The translations under genes were made by a program, and so were the position numbers. Shown here piece after piece: positions 44,222 through 53,223 of a stretch of DNA of 64,000 bases (positions within the stretch are counted from its first letter, which is position 1; each line of letters opens with the position of its first letter). The notes under the pieces are model-generated. The model was not told where the DNA came from and did not search any database. It worked only from the letters and a program-made list of their open reading frames with translations. This stretch comes from Arthrobacter sp. U41 (GTDB taxonomy: Bacteria > Actinomycetota > Actinomycetes > Actinomycetales > Micrococcaceae), in contig NZ_CP015732.1 of NCBI RefSeq assembly GCF_001750145.1, forward strand, positions 3,286,001-3,350,000, read 5' to 3'.

Positions 44222-46367
44222 ATCTGTCCCAACATCCACTCTCGAACAGCTGCGGCACGCCGAAGGAATCACAGGGGCCAGCATCCTGCTGGACAAGGTC
44301 ACCAAGCGCTACCCGGGCCAGGCCAGGCCCGCGGTGGACGGCCTGACCCTGGAAATTCCGGCGGGGAAAATGGTGATGTTCGTTGGCCCGTCCGGCTGCG
44401 GGAAAACCACCACGCTGAAAATGATCAACCGGCTCATCGAGCCCACCGACGGACGGATCATTCTTAACGGTGAGGACGTCACGAAAAAGAACGGCGACGA
44501 GCTCCGGCGGAAAATCGGCTACGTCATCCAGGCCGGGGGCCTTTTCCCCCATATGACGGTGGCGACAAACATCGCCATCGTGCCGAAGATGCTGGGCTGG
44601 GACAAGGAGCGGATTGCCGCCCGCGTCGACGAGCTGCTGGAGCTGGTGTCGCTCGATCCGGGGGTCTACCGCAACCGTTTTCCCAAGGAGCTCTCGGGAG
44701 GCCAGCAGCAGCGCGTCGGAGTGGCCCGCGCGCTCGCCGCCGACCCGCCCGTGCTCCTGATGGACGAACCGTTCGGCGCGGTGGACCCGATCACCCGGCA
44801 GCTGCTGCAGGACGAATTGCTGCAGATCCAGGCCGACCTGCAAAAAACGATTGTCTGCGTGACGCATGACGTCGACGAGGCGGTCAAACTCGGTGACTGG
44901 ATCGCAATCTTTGACGAGGGCGCCCGGCTGGTCCAGTACGACACGCCGGAACGGATCCTCGGGGACCCGGCCAACGAGTTTGTCGAGAACTTCATCGGCT
45001 CGGGCGCGGGGCTCAAACAGCTGACGCTGACCCGGGTCGGGGACGCGCCGCTTGCCGAAGCGGTCACGGGCAGGCCCGGTGAGGCCGCAGCTGACGTCCT
45101 TGAGCGCATCACGACGGCCGGCCACGGCCACGCCGTCATCGTCGATGCCCGCCAGCGGCCCCTGCAATGGCTTTCGCGCCGCCAGCTCGGGCGCCTGCAG
45201 ACGATCAGCCCGGTCCCGGATCCGAAGCTGCCCGTGGTGGGCAGCCGGGCGACGCTCAACGATGCGCTGGACACCATGCTCGTGTCCAGCGCCGGTGCGG
45301 CCCTGGTGACAGGCCGGCGGGACGCCTTCGAGGGCGTAATCGACGTCCAGACCGTTATGGCGGCCATCACCAAGGCCCACGAGGCGGCCGCGCTGGATTC
45401 GCTGGATGCCCCGGTGGGAACAAACACCGCACCATCCGCGAAGCGGGACCCGCAGAACCGGTGGCCGCCGGCGAAGGACGGGCAGGACAATGAGGCATCC
45501 GGGGCAGCGCCCGCCGACCCCGGGCGGGCACGACGCCGGGCAGCCCGGGGCGGAGATGCCGGCCGCGCCGGATGCCGGGGCGCCCGACGCCGAGTCAGCC
45601 CGGGGTGCCGACGCCGATGCCGGCACCGCCCAGCGCTCCTGGCGCGCGCTGGGCTATCAGCTCCTGGGCATCACCGCCGTCCTCTCCCTCCTCGTTGGAT
45701 GGCTGCTCCTCGCGGACCTGTCGCCCGCGGAACTGACGACCCTGGCTCCCGCCGCCCTGTGGGCCCACACCCTGGAACATCTCCAGCTGACGCTGCTGTC
45801 GGCTGCGATCGTGCTGGTCGTGGCCGTTCCCCTGGGAATTGCCCTGACCCGCCGGAAGCTGCGCTTCCTGAGCGGTCCGGTGCTGGTCCTGGCGAATATC
45901 GGCCAGGCTGCGCCTTCCATCGGGCTCGTGGTGCTCCTGGCCTTCTGGCTGGGCTTCGGTTTCTGGGCCGCCGTCATTTCCCTCGTCCTGTACGGAGTCC
46001 TGCCGGTGCTGCGGAACACCATGGTGGGGCTCCAGCACGTGGACCAGCGGCTGGTGGAAGCCGGCCGCGGAATGGGCATGACGGCTGCCTCGGTCCTGTT
46101 CAAAGTGGAGTTGCCGATGGCCGTCCCGATCATGCTCGCCGGTATCCGGACGGCGTTGGTGCTGCTGGTGGGGACCGCCGCGCTGGCAACCTTCATCAAT
46201 GGAGGTGGCCTGGGGATTCTGATCACCACCGGCGTCCAGCTCAATCTGCCCGCCGTCCTGGTGGTCGGATCCTTGCTGGTTGCCGTGCTGGCGCTGTTTA
46301 TCGACTGGGTGGGTCGGGTCGTCGAACACGTGGCCCGTCCGAAGGGACTGTAGATGCTGACTTTTGA
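44214..46367 (+). CDS. Quaternary amine ABC transporter ATP-binding protein (OpuCA/ProV-like) with anomalous C-terminal extension
   Basis: From GTG 44214 (GAGGT upstream). Walker A P-S-G-C-G-K-T-T, signature L-S-G-G-Q-Q-Q-R, Walker B V-L-L-M-D-E-P-F-G-A-V-D, then two CBS-like segments up to about 45400. OpuCA proteins end near 380-430 residues. Here the frame has no stop and runs on, Arg/Pro-rich, through nearly the whole permease gene to 46367 (717 residues). A TGA overlapping the permease ATG (ATGA, 45490-45493) is in another frame, so a one-base change between 45400 and 45490 (real or sequencing) is likely. The functional part is 44214 to about 45490. Confidence 0.8.
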   Translation: MSESVPTSTLEQLRHAEGITGASILLDKVTKRYPGQARPAVDGLTLEIPAGKMVMFVGPSGCGKTTTLKMINRLIEPTDGRIILNGEDVTKKNGDELRRKIGYVIQAGGLFPHMTVATNIAIVPKMLGWDKERIAARVDELLELVSLDPGVYRNRFPKELSGGQQQRVGVARALAADPPVLLMDEPFGAVDPITRQLLQDELLQIQADLQKTIVCVTHDVDEAVKLGDWIAIFDEGARLVQYDTPERILGDPANEFVENFIGSGAGLKQLTLTRVGDAPLAEAVTGRPGEAAADVLERITTAGHGHAVIVDARQRPLQWLSRRQLGRLQTISPVPDPKLPVVGSRATLNDALDTMLVSSAGAALVTGRRDAFEGVIDVQTVMAAITKAHEAAALDSLDAPVGTNTAPSAKRDPQNRWPPAKDGQDNEASGAAPADPGRARRRAARGGDAGRAGCRGARRRVSPGCRRRCRHRPALLARAGLSAPGHHRRPLPPRWMAAPRGPVARGTDDPGSRRPVGPHPGTSPADAAVGCDRAGRGRSPGNCPDPPEAALPERSGAGPGEYRPGCAFHRARGAPGLLAGLRFLGRRHFPRPVRSPAGAAEHHGGAPARGPAAGGSRPRNGHDGCLGPVQSGVADGRPDHARRYPDGVGAAGGDRRAGNLHQWRWPGDSDHHRRPAQSARRPGGRILAGCRAGAVYRLGGSGRRTRGPSEGTVDADF
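45490..46353 (+). CDS. Quaternary amine ABC transporter permease (OpuCD/ProW-like)
   Basis: A 287-residue permease from ATG 45490. A polar, Ala/Asp/Gly-rich N-terminal tail of about 45 residues is followed by six hydrophobic helices and the EAA-type loop V-E-A-G-R-G-M-G-M-T-A-A-S-V-L-F-K-V-E-L-P. G-Q-A-A-P-S-I-G-L-V-V-L is family text. It is the second channel subunit and is paired with the 43553 gene. Confidence 0.85.
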   Translation: MRHPGQRPPTPGGHDAGQPGAEMPAAPDAGAPDAESARGADADAGTAQRSWRALGYQLLGITAVLSLLVGWLLLADLSPAELTTLAPAALWAHTLEHLQLTLLSAAIVLVVAVPLGIALTRRKLRFLSGPVLVLANIGQAAPSIGLVVLLAFWLGFGFWAAVISLVLYGVLPVLRNTMVGLQHVDQRLVEAGRGMGMTAASVLFKVELPMAVPIMLAGIRTALVLLVGTAALATFINGGGLGILITTGVQLNLPAVLVVGSLLVAVLALFIDWVGRVVEHVARPKGL

Positions 46368-47421
46368 ATCGAACCAACCGGCAGGCGCCGGACGGACGAA
46401 GGGGCAGGAAACCACCCCCAAGGGGTCAAACACGCCGCTGCGCGCCCGCTCCGGTGCGCTGGGCATGGTGCTGGCTGCCGTGGCCCTCCTGACCGGCTGC
46501 GGCCTGGCGCCGGCCGCTTCCTACGTTCCCGACGCCGGGCCGGGCACCATCCAGCCCGTTGCGGGTGCGGCGGGAGCGGAGGTGACCGTCACCGGACGGA
46601 ACAACACCGAGGGGCTGATCCTGGGCAAGATGGCGGTACTCGCCGCCAGGACCGCCGGCTTTACGGTCTCGGACCTGACAAACGTTCCCGGCAGCCAGCC
46701 CACCCGCTCCCTCATGCTCGCCGGAAAAGCGGACATCATCTGGGAGTACACGGGCACCGCCTGGCTGTCCTTCATGGGGCACCCGTCAGGCATCCCGGAG
46801 CAGGACGCACAGTGGCAGGCCGTGCATGACGAAGACCTGGGCAACGGCCTGACCTGGGGCGCCAAGGCTCCGCTGAACAACACCTACGCGCTCGCCGTGA
46901 CAAACGAAACCGCCGCCGAGTACGGGCTGAGCACCTTGTCCGACCTCGCCAAGCTGCCGGTTGACCAGCGGACGTTCTGCGTTGAGCCGGAGTTCAACTC
47001 CCGGCCCGACGGCTTCGGACCGATGCTCAAGCACTACGGCCTGGACCGGGGCTCCGAGTCCGGAGTGCCGGAGCGCAACATCGGCCTGTACGACGTCGGA
47101 GCCGTCTACAGCGCCACGGACAACGGCGTGTGTACCCTCGGCGAGGTTTTTGCCACTGACGGCCGGATCGACGCGCTGGGTCTGACAGTGCTCACCGATG
47201 ACAAAAAGTTCTTCCCCGCCTACAACGTGGCGCCGGTGTTCTACTCCGAGACCCTGGCTGCGCACCCGGAGCTTGAAGGAATCCTCGCGCAGATTTCCCC
47301 GCTGTGGACGGATACAACGATGCGGGGCCTCAACCTCAAGGTCGACGTCGACGGCCAGGAGCCGGCGGATGTCGCCTTCGAGTGGATGCAGGAACAGGGC
47401 TTCCTCACCGGGGCTCCCTAG
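46354..47421 (+). CDS. Quaternary amine ABC transporter solute-binding lipoprotein (OpuAC/OpuCC-like)
   Basis: A 355-residue lipoprotein starting directly after the permease stop. The signal ends A-L-L-T-G-C. The OpuAC domain reads E-G-L-I-L-G-K-M-A-V-L-A-A, K-A-D-I-I-W-E-Y-T-G-T-A-W and Y-A-L-A-V-T-N-E-T-A. The W-E-Y-T-G-T motif is diagnostic of the OpuCC group. An unusual 30-residue polar segment precedes the hydrophobic signal, so the real start may be further in. Confidence 0.85.
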   Translation: MLTFESNQPAGAGRTKGQETTPKGSNTPLRARSGALGMVLAAVALLTGCGLAPAASYVPDAGPGTIQPVAGAAGAEVTVTGRNNTEGLILGKMAVLAARTAGFTVSDLTNVPGSQPTRSLMLAGKADIIWEYTGTAWLSFMGHPSGIPEQDAQWQAVHDEDLGNGLTWGAKAPLNNTYALAVTNETAAEYGLSTLSDLAKLPVDQRTFCVEPEFNSRPDGFGPMLKHYGLDRGSESGVPERNIGLYDVGAVYSATDNGVCTLGEVFATDGRIDALGLTVLTDDKKFFPAYNVAPVFYSETLAAHPELEGILAQISPLWTDTTMRGLNLKVDVDGQEPADVAFEWMQEQGFLTGAP

Positions 47422-47546
47422 GCAGGATCAGACAGCCTCCAGCCCGGCATCGCTATAGGCCTCCCGGGCCGGGGCGGCTGTCAGGAACGCAAGCAGCGGG
47501 GGCGTCGGAGGTGTTCCGGGCCGAGACGGCGACGGCGGCGGGACCC

Positions 47547-47706
47547 GCGCCTGGCAGATGTCCCGGTCAGCGTCCTGAGCCACCGCAACGGGTTCAAGAA
47601 CCAGTCCTACTTCAGCCAGCTCTTCAAGGAGCACACGGGCCAGGCCCCTGCGGAGTACCGGGCCGCGGCGCTGTCCGGTGTCACCCCGCGAGACCCGCGA
47701 ACATAA
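47547..47706 (+). pseudogene. AraC-family regulator, C-terminal remnant
   Basis: The plus strand reads V-S-V-L-S-H-R-N-G-F-K-N-Q-S-Y-F-S-Q-L-F-K-E-H-T-G followed by A-P-A-E-Y-R-A-A, the second HTH of AraC proteins, ending at TAA 47706. The upstream DNA to the OpuCC gene is too short for the rest, and the frame loses similarity before 47547. Confidence 0.7.
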
Positions 47707-48406
47707 CAGCCATCGAGGCCGCGGCCACCAGTTGCAGGAACGCCTCGCCGCAGCCAGTGTGACTGCTGCTGCCGCTGCCGCTGCCGCTGCCAGCGAAAGT
47801 GCGGCTCCATTGGCCGCCATCGGCGCGGAGCCGCCGGAACAGGAGTGCGCCCCACACCGCTCCTGCTGCACCGAAGGCAACCGCCAAAACGAGGGCGGGC
47901 TGGTGGCTCCAGCCCGGAAGCGAGTCCGGCAGGGGCACGGGGAGTGACAGCCCGGCCGCGGCCCCGCCGTGGTGTCCCGCGCTGCCCGGAAGCTCCGCGG
48001 TTCCGGGCTCCGCCAGCGTGCCGTGGGCGCCCCGGACGTCCATGGCCGCCAGCATGTAGGCCATCGCGGCCATGGTCAGCGCCTCGTACAGCAGACACCC
48101 GGGGCCGGCTCGCCGCGGAAGGCGACTGCGCCCCGGTCCCGGCCCCGCCGGGGCCACGGGACGCCGGGAGACGGCCCGGAGGATGAACCACCAGGCGGCC
48201 AGGCCGAAGAAAAGGATCTGGGGAAGCACGGCCCAGCTGAATCCCGGGGTGAGCATCAGCACCATGGCCGCCATCATGGCGGCGTGGAGTCCAAACCCGA
48301 CCCGGGTGGCCGGCGGCGACTTGCGGCCGGCGCGGAACGCCGCGTAGAGTGCCGCTGCCAGCAGCGGTGCCGTCAGCCCCCAGCGCAGGAGATCGTTCGC
48401 GATCAA
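47681..48406 (-). CDS. DUF5134-like integral membrane protein
   Basis: A 241-residue protein from a probable TTG start 10 bp after the XdhC stop; an upstream extension would overlap xdhC. Helices include A-P-L-L-A-A-A-L-Y-A-A-F, M-M-A-A-M-V-L-M-L-T-P and P-Q-I-L-F-F-G-L-A-A-W-W-F, with repeated Met/His residues (H-A-A-M-M-A-A-M, A-M-A-Y-M-L-A-A-M) as in actinobacterial DUF5134 proteins. It is last in the CO dehydrogenase cluster; a role there is unproven. Confidence 0.6.
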   Translation of the reverse strand: MIANDLLRWGLTAPLLAAALYAAFRAGRKSPPATRVGFGLHAAMMAAMVLMLTPGFSWAVLPQILFFGLAAWWFILRAVSRRPVAPAGPGPGRSRLPRRAGPGCLLYEALTMAAMAYMLAAMDVRGAHGTLAEPGTAELPGSAGHHGGAAAGLSLPVPLPDSLPGWSHQPALVLAVAFGAAGAVWGALLFRRLRADGGQWSRTFAGSGSGSGSSSHTGCGEAFLQLVAAASMAVMFAGLAG

Positions 48407-48416
48407 CGGTGCCCGG

Positions 48417-49544
48417 TCAATGCTGCTCGTCGTGGTGGATGCGTTCCCCGAGCTGCCGGAGTGGTTCCCCGCTTCCGTTCCACTGCTCGGCGATGAACTC
48501 CGCGGCGATGGACACGGCCGTCTCCTCGGGGGTCCGGGCGCCCAGGTCGAGGCCCACCGGACTGTGCAGCCGAGCCAGCGCGTCCTCGCCCAGGCCCGCC
48601 TCCCGTAGCCTGGCAACCCTGTCGGCGTGCGTCCGGCGCGAACCCATGGCACCGATGAAGGCTATCGGCGGGGCCCGCAAGGCAACGTCCAGCAGCGGAA
48701 TATCGAACTTCGGATCGTGCGTGAGCACGCACATGACGGTGCGTTCGTCCACCAGGCCCTCGTCCAGCTGTTCGGCGAGGTAGCGGTGCGGCCAGGCGTT
48801 GACCACCTCCGCCGCATCGGGAAAGCGTGCCGGGGTCGCAAAAACAGCCCGGGCATCACATACCGTGACGCGGTAGCCCAGGAAGGTTCCCAGCCGGGCC
48901 AGGGCCGAGGCGAAGTCGATGGCGCCGAACACCAGCATCCGCGGCGGCGGGGCGTAGCTGGCGAAGAAGACCCGCATCCCGGCGTCCAGCCGTTCCCCGT
49001 CAGGGCCGTAGCTCAGGATGCCGGAGCGGCCGGCGGCCAGCAGGCCCTGTGTGTCATCGCCCACGGCGTGGTTGGCCCGCTCGGATCCGAGGTCGCCCTC
49101 GAAGCCGTCCGGCCGCACCACCAGGTGACGGCCCAGCCAGGCGGGGTCCGGGTGTTCGATGACCGTGGCGACCCCGACGCGCCGTTCCCCGGCGATGTCC
49201 TGCATAACGGCGTCGAGTTCGGCGAAGCTGTTCCGGGACACCGGCTCGACGAAGATATCGATGATCCCGCCGCAGGTCAGTCCGACCGCGAACGCATCGT
49301 CGTCGCTGATGCCATAGCGCACCAGAACGGGAGTGCCGTCCTGCCTGACCTGCGTGGCGAGCTCGTACACGGCGCCCTCGACGCAGCCGCCGGAGACCGA
49401 GCCGACTGCTTCCCCTTCGGCGGTGACCAGCATCGACGCGCCCGGAAGCCGCGGGGCCGACTTGAAGGTGCTCACTACGGTGGCCAGGCCGGCGGTGTCA
49501 CCTTTCCGCCAGCCCGGCATCATGGCCGCCAGGACATCACGCAC
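48417..49544 (-). CDS. XdhC/CoxI-family molybdenum-enzyme maturation protein
   Basis: A 375-residue protein. The N-terminal XdhC/CoxI domain has S-A-P-R-L-P-G-A-S-M-L-V and G-S-V-S-G-G-C-V-E-G-A-V-Y. The C-terminal Rossmann domain reads M-L-V-F-G-A-I-D-F-A-S-A-L-A, with the conserved end F-I-G-A-M-G-S-R-R-T-H. XdhC proteins deliver or sulfurate the molybdenum cofactor for xanthine/CO dehydrogenases. The start overlaps the CoxG gene end by 8 bp. Confidence 0.88.
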   Translation of the reverse strand: MRDVLAAMMPGWRKGDTAGLATVVSTFKSAPRLPGASMLVTAEGEAVGSVSGGCVEGAVYELATQVRQDGTPVLVRYGISDDDAFAVGLTCGGIIDIFVEPVSRNSFAELDAVMQDIAGERRVGVATVIEHPDPAWLGRHLVVRPDGFEGDLGSERANHAVGDDTQGLLAAGRSGILSYGPDGERLDAGMRVFFASYAPPPRMLVFGAIDFASALARLGTFLGYRVTVCDARAVFATPARFPDAAEVVNAWPHRYLAEQLDEGLVDERTVMCVLTHDPKFDIPLLDVALRAPPIAFIGAMGSRRTHADRVARLREAGLGEDALARLHSPVGLDLGARTPEETAVSIAAEFIAEQWNGSGEPLRQLGERIHHDEQH

Positions 49545-50382
49545 GGTCGAGCTTCAGCCTGCCGATCGCCCGGATCATCCGGAAAGCGGACAGACGGCCC
49601 GCCCAGTAGGAGACGCACGCCACGACGGCCACGAGCGCCAGGACCTTCCCGGGGCTGGACAGCTGGTCCGCCGCGATCCCCTTCGCCAGGCTGAGGGCGT
49701 CCAGGCTGCCTGCAGGTGCAGGTGCAGGTGCAGGTCCGGATGCCGGGGCGGACGCAGGGACAGGCGCCCGGGCGGCCCCGGCCGTTGCGGGCACGGCGCT
49801 CGGCGGCAAACCAGGAAGTTCAGACGACGGTGCCGGTGCCGTCGCAGCGGCGACCTTCGCCGCAGCGGCTTCCGCCTCCGCTTCCGCGTCGAGCCCTGCC
49901 GCCACCCCGGTTGCCGAGGTCCCGGCGGCCCCCGGCGCGGTGATCATGGCCTGAAGATTGCTGGCGAACAGTGCCATCATCTGTTCGGTGACACTGCCGA
50001 TCACCCCCTTGCCCATCGCGGCGGCCTTGCCGGACAGCGACAGATCGGCATTGACGGTGCCGCGGGTTGTGCCGCCGGCCTCTTCGGTCAGGAGCAGCGT
50101 CACCGTGGCCTCGGCGGTTCCCTGGCCGCGGGTTTCCTGGGCTTTGCCGCCCAGCACGGCCCGGTGTTCCTCGGCGTTGCGCTCCACAACGTTCAGCAGG
50201 CCCTTGTACTGCATGTTGACCGGGCCAAGCTTCACCGTCATCCCCACCTGGTAGGCGTCGTCCGAGAGCTTGTTCAGGATCTTGGCGCCGGGGACACAGC
50301 CGGCCACGCGTTCGAAATCCATGATGGTGTCCCAGACCGTGTCGATCGGTGCGACGACCGAAAAAGTGCTGTCTATCTGCAT
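49537..50382 (-). CDS. coxG: CoxG-family (SRPBCC) protein with membrane tail
   Basis: A 281-residue protein. The N-terminal CoxG/SRPBCC domain reads F-S-V-V-A-P-I-D-T-V-W-D-T-I-M-D-F-E-R-V-A-G-C-V-P-G-A. An Ala/Pro-rich linker (about residues 165-235) with alternating A-P follows, then one membrane helix (V-L-A-L-V-A-V-V-A-C-V-S-Y-W-A-G). CoxG recruits CO dehydrogenase to the membrane, which fits the C-terminal anchor. Its start overlaps the coxE stop (TAATG). Confidence 0.88.
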   Translation of the reverse strand: MQIDSTFSVVAPIDTVWDTIMDFERVAGCVPGAKILNKLSDDAYQVGMTVKLGPVNMQYKGLLNVVERNAEEHRAVLGGKAQETRGQGTAEATVTLLLTEEAGGTTRGTVNADLSLSGKAAAMGKGVIGSVTEQMMALFASNLQAMITAPGAAGTSATGVAAGLDAEAEAEAAAAKVAAATAPAPSSELPGLPPSAVPATAGAARAPVPASAPASGPAPAPAPAGSLDALSLAKGIAADQLSSPGKVLALVAVVACVSYWAGRLSAFRMIRAIGRLKLDRA

Positions 50383-51656
50383 TAGCTGTTCCCTCTTCCC
50401 TTGAGTGATGGCCGGCCGTCGCCGCGGATTGCGGCTGCCACGTCCGCCAAAGCCGTGTAGCTGTGTCCACTGACGAAGTCATCGCAATACGGCAGGGCCG
50501 CCGCCATCCCGCCGACCAGCGGCCGGTAATCCGGAGCGCTCTTGCGCGGATTAACCCAGATGATCCGGTGCGCCAGGCGGCGCAGCCGCGCCATCTGGAC
50601 CGCCACCTGTTCCGGGTCCTCCTGCGCCCAGCCGTCCGAGAAGATCACCACCACCGCGCCGCGGGCCAGGCCGCGGCGGCCGTGTTCGTCGACGAAGCGC
50701 CGGATGCTGTCTGCGATCCGGGTGCCGCCCGCCCAGTCCGGGGCCGCCACGGCCGCGCGGGCCAGGGCCTCGTCAGGATCGCGGAGCGCCAGCTGCCGGG
50801 TCAGGCGCGTCAGCCGGGTGGAAAACACGAAGGCCTCGGCCCCGGCAGTTGCCACGGCTCCCTGCAGCAGCGCCACGAAGATCCGCGCATACGGTTCCAT
50901 CGACCCGGAGACATCGCACAGCATCACCAGCTTGCGGCGCTGCTCGCGGCGCCGTGCATACAGCAGCCGGGTGGTGTCGGTGCCCGAGCGCCGGGCCGCG
51001 CGGACCGTGGCGCGGACGTCCAGCCGGGCGCTGCTGTGGGCCGACTTGCGCGTCCGGCGGCCCAGGCGCCGCGGGGTGGCCAGCAGCAGCCGGGCCGCCA
51101 GCCGCCTGATCTCCTGGACTTCCTCCCCGGAGAGCAGGTCGAAGGACATCTGGTGCAGCCGCTCCTCGGGGGAGGCCATGGCCAGCACCGCCTCCCGCTC
51201 CGGGGCGTTGCGGTCCCCGCTGTCCGGACCGGCCGAGGCAATCGCCGGCGCCGTCCGTGGTTGCGCCGGCGTCTGTCCCGGGGCGCGGTCCTCGGCCGGG
51301 GAGGGCCGGGTGCGTGCCTCCTCGGCACCGCCCGGCGGTGGCGCGGCCGGGGCCACGGGACTCCGGGGCTGTGCGGCGGGGTTGAAGCCGCCGCGGAACA
51401 CGGCGTCGAACACGGCGTCGAAGACCGTCAGTTGCACCCTTGTGGACACCAGCACCACCCGGGACGCCCAGTACAGCGTGTCGACATCGCGGGGCGGGAC
51501 CAGGCGGAGGGCTTCGGCCAGCCGGACTGCCCGGTCCGGCGAGCAGGACAGCCCGGCCCGGCGCAGCGCGGTGACGAAGGCCGCAGCCAGGCTGGCAGCC
51601 TCCACCGTGGGGAGCGCGGCCGTGGCCTGCGTGGTCGGGGTCATCAGCAGGTTCAC
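50382..51656 (-). CDS. coxE: CoxE-family VWA-domain protein
   Basis: A 424-residue protein. The N-terminal helical part and a Pro/Ala-rich middle precede a von Willebrand A domain with the MIDAS motif D-V-S-G-S-M and I-F-S-D-G-W-A-Q-E-D. It works with the MoxR-type ATPase CoxD in maturation of the CO dehydrogenase Cu-Mo site. Start and stop overlap both neighbours (ATGA and TAATG). Confidence 0.9.
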   Translation of the reverse strand: MNLLMTPTTQATAALPTVEAASLAAAFVTALRRAGLSCSPDRAVRLAEALRLVPPRDVDTLYWASRVVLVSTRVQLTVFDAVFDAVFRGGFNPAAQPRSPVAPAAPPPGGAEEARTRPSPAEDRAPGQTPAQPRTAPAIASAGPDSGDRNAPEREAVLAMASPEERLHQMSFDLLSGEEVQEIRRLAARLLLATPRRLGRRTRKSAHSSARLDVRATVRAARRSGTDTTRLLYARRREQRRKLVMLCDVSGSMEPYARIFVALLQGAVATAGAEAFVFSTRLTRLTRQLALRDPDEALARAAVAAPDWAGGTRIADSIRRFVDEHGRRGLARGAVVVIFSDGWAQEDPEQVAVQMARLRRLAHRIIWVNPRKSAPDYRPLVGGMAAALPYCDDFVSGHSYTALADVAAAIRGDGRPSLKGRGNS

Positions 51657-52576
51657 CCGCCCGTGCCGGCCACGAGCCAGTCGGCCCCGCGGGCGGCGAC
51701 GAGTTCCAGGTCATCGCGGTTCTTGACGACCGAGCCGAGGGTCTGATCCGCCGTCGTGGCGTCTATGTGGTCGATGCCCAGCACGGCGAGCGCGGAGACC
51801 CAGTCAATGGCCTCGGAGATCCCCGGCGGTTTGGCGAGGTCCAGGGTGCGCAGCTTCGTGATCACCGCGGCGGCCTGCAAAGCCAGCGGGCCGCTGCTGG
51901 CGGGCACCCGCCGGCGCACGATTTCCGCGATCCGTTCCGGGCCGGGGTAGTCGATCCAGTGGTAGAGGCAGCGCCGGGTCAGGGCGTCGTGCAGGTCCCG
52001 CGTCCGGTTGGAGGTGAGGATGACGATCGGCGGGTGGGTGGCCCGGATCGTGCCCAGTTCCGGGATGGTGACTGCGGCCTCGGCGAGCAGTTCGAAGGTG
52101 AAGGCCTCGAACTCGGCGTCGGCGCGGTCGATTTCGTCCAGCAGCAGGACTGCGGGGCGCGGTCCGGGATGTTCGATTGCCTGCAGCAGCGGACGGCGCA
52201 GCAGGTACTCGGGGCCGAAGAGGTCGGTTTCGGTGACGGAGGCGTCCCGGACCTCCGCCAGCCGGATCCCGAGCAGCTGCCGCTGGTGGTTCCACTCGTA
52301 GAGGGCTTCGCCGGCGTCGATTCCCTCGTAGCACTGCAGACGGTACAGCGGCGTGTCCAGCAGCTCGGCCAGGGCCTTCGCCGCCTCGGTCTTGCCGACG
52401 CCCGCCTCGCCCTCCAGCAGGATCGGCTGCGGCAGCCGGACGGCCAGGAACAGGGCCGTGGCCAGCCCGACGTCGGCCAGGTAGTCGTTGCTGTCCAGCG
52501 CCGAGACCAGCGAGGCGACGTCGGGAATCCGCCGCTGGACATCCTCCTCCGCCCCGGAGCGTGCCGCCGTGCTCAC
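51653..52576 (-). CDS. coxD: CoxD-family MoxR-type AAA+ ATPase
   Basis: A 307-residue AAA+ protein with Walker A G-E-A-G-V-G-K-T-E, Walker B L-L-L-D-E-I-D and sensor text L-T-S-N-R-T-R-D-L-H-D-A-L-T-R-R-C. CoxD is required for active-site assembly of CO dehydrogenase. It overlaps mocA by ATGA and coxE likewise. Confidence 0.9.
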   Translation of the reverse strand: MSTAARSGAEEDVQRRIPDVASLVSALDSNDYLADVGLATALFLAVRLPQPILLEGEAGVGKTEAAKALAELLDTPLYRLQCYEGIDAGEALYEWNHQRQLLGIRLAEVRDASVTETDLFGPEYLLRRPLLQAIEHPGPRPAVLLLDEIDRADAEFEAFTFELLAEAAVTIPELGTIRATHPPIVILTSNRTRDLHDALTRRCLYHWIDYPGPERIAEIVRRRVPASSGPLALQAAAVITKLRTLDLAKPPGISEAIDWVSALAVLGIDHIDATTADQTLGSVVKNRDDLELVAARGADWLVAGTGG

Positions 52577-53223
52577 AACGCGCCCTCCAGCCCGGCCAGG
52601 ACCCGGCGGTAGTCCTCTTCCGTGTCGACGTCGGGCGGCACAGTCCCCGGAACGGGGAGGGCGGCGACGTCGTCCCCGCGCTGCTCCAGCAGCTTCCAGA
52701 CTGCCTTGTCGCCGTGCAGGGCGGCCAGTGCGGGGAACATCCGCCGGGCGAACGCGAGGGGATGGCCGAGGCCGTCCTCGTAGCGGCAGACGGCGATGCC
52801 GGGGACGCCCCGGCCGCTGCCGGGCCCGCCGGTGAACAGGAGCTCCAGCAAGGCCCGCACGCTTTCGGCCCGGACACCCGGCTGGTCACCGAGCAGCAGG
52901 ACCACGGCGTCCGTGTCCGGGTGGAGGGCCGCGAGGCCGGCGGCGATCGAGGAGGAACAGCCCTCCCCGAAGTCCGGATTGAGCACGACCCTGCAGCCGG
53001 TGGTGTCAACCGTTCGCTGCACCTCCCCGGCTGAACCTCCCAGGGCCAGCACCGTCTGGTCGAAGCCGCAGTCCCGGGCAGTGGCCAGCACCGCGTCGAG
53101 GAGGACGCCGTGGCCGTAGGGGAGCAGCTGCTTGGGCCGGCCCAGCCGCCGGGACGCCCCGGCCGCCAGGATCAGCCCCGCCGTCCGGTGTTTGGCGGGC
53201 GGACGTTCAGAGAGTGAGGGCAT
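52573..53223 (-). CDS. MobA-like nucleotidyltransferase (MocA type)
   Basis: A 216-residue NTP transferase with the signature G-L-I-L-A-A-G-A-S-R-R-L-G-R-P-K-Q-L-L and D-A-V-V-L-L-L-G-D-Q-P-G-V. MocA enzymes attach CMP to molybdopterin, giving the MCD form used by CO dehydrogenase and XDH enzymes. ATG 53223 is chosen; it overlaps the end of the upstream XdhC gene by 17 bp. Confidence 0.88.
   Translation of the reverse strand: MPSLSERPPAKHRTAGLILAAGASRRLGRPKQLLPYGHGVLLDAVLATARDCGFDQTVLALGGSAGEVQRTVDTTGCRVVLNPDFGEGCSSSIAAGLAALHPDTDAVVLLLGDQPGVRAESVRALLELLFTGGPGSGRGVPGIAVCRYEDGLGHPLAFARRMFPALAALHGDKAVWKLLEQRGDDVAALPVPGTVPPDVDTEEDYRRVLAGLEGAL

Noticed and set aside
44657..45626. Long minus-strand ORFs opposite the OpuCA gene
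   Set aside because: Antisense shadows of a high-GC coding region without recognisable domains.
50463..51746. Two plus-strand ORFs of about 400 aa opposite coxE
   Set aside because: Overlapping shadow frames; coxE has a VWA domain and overlapping operon neighbours.
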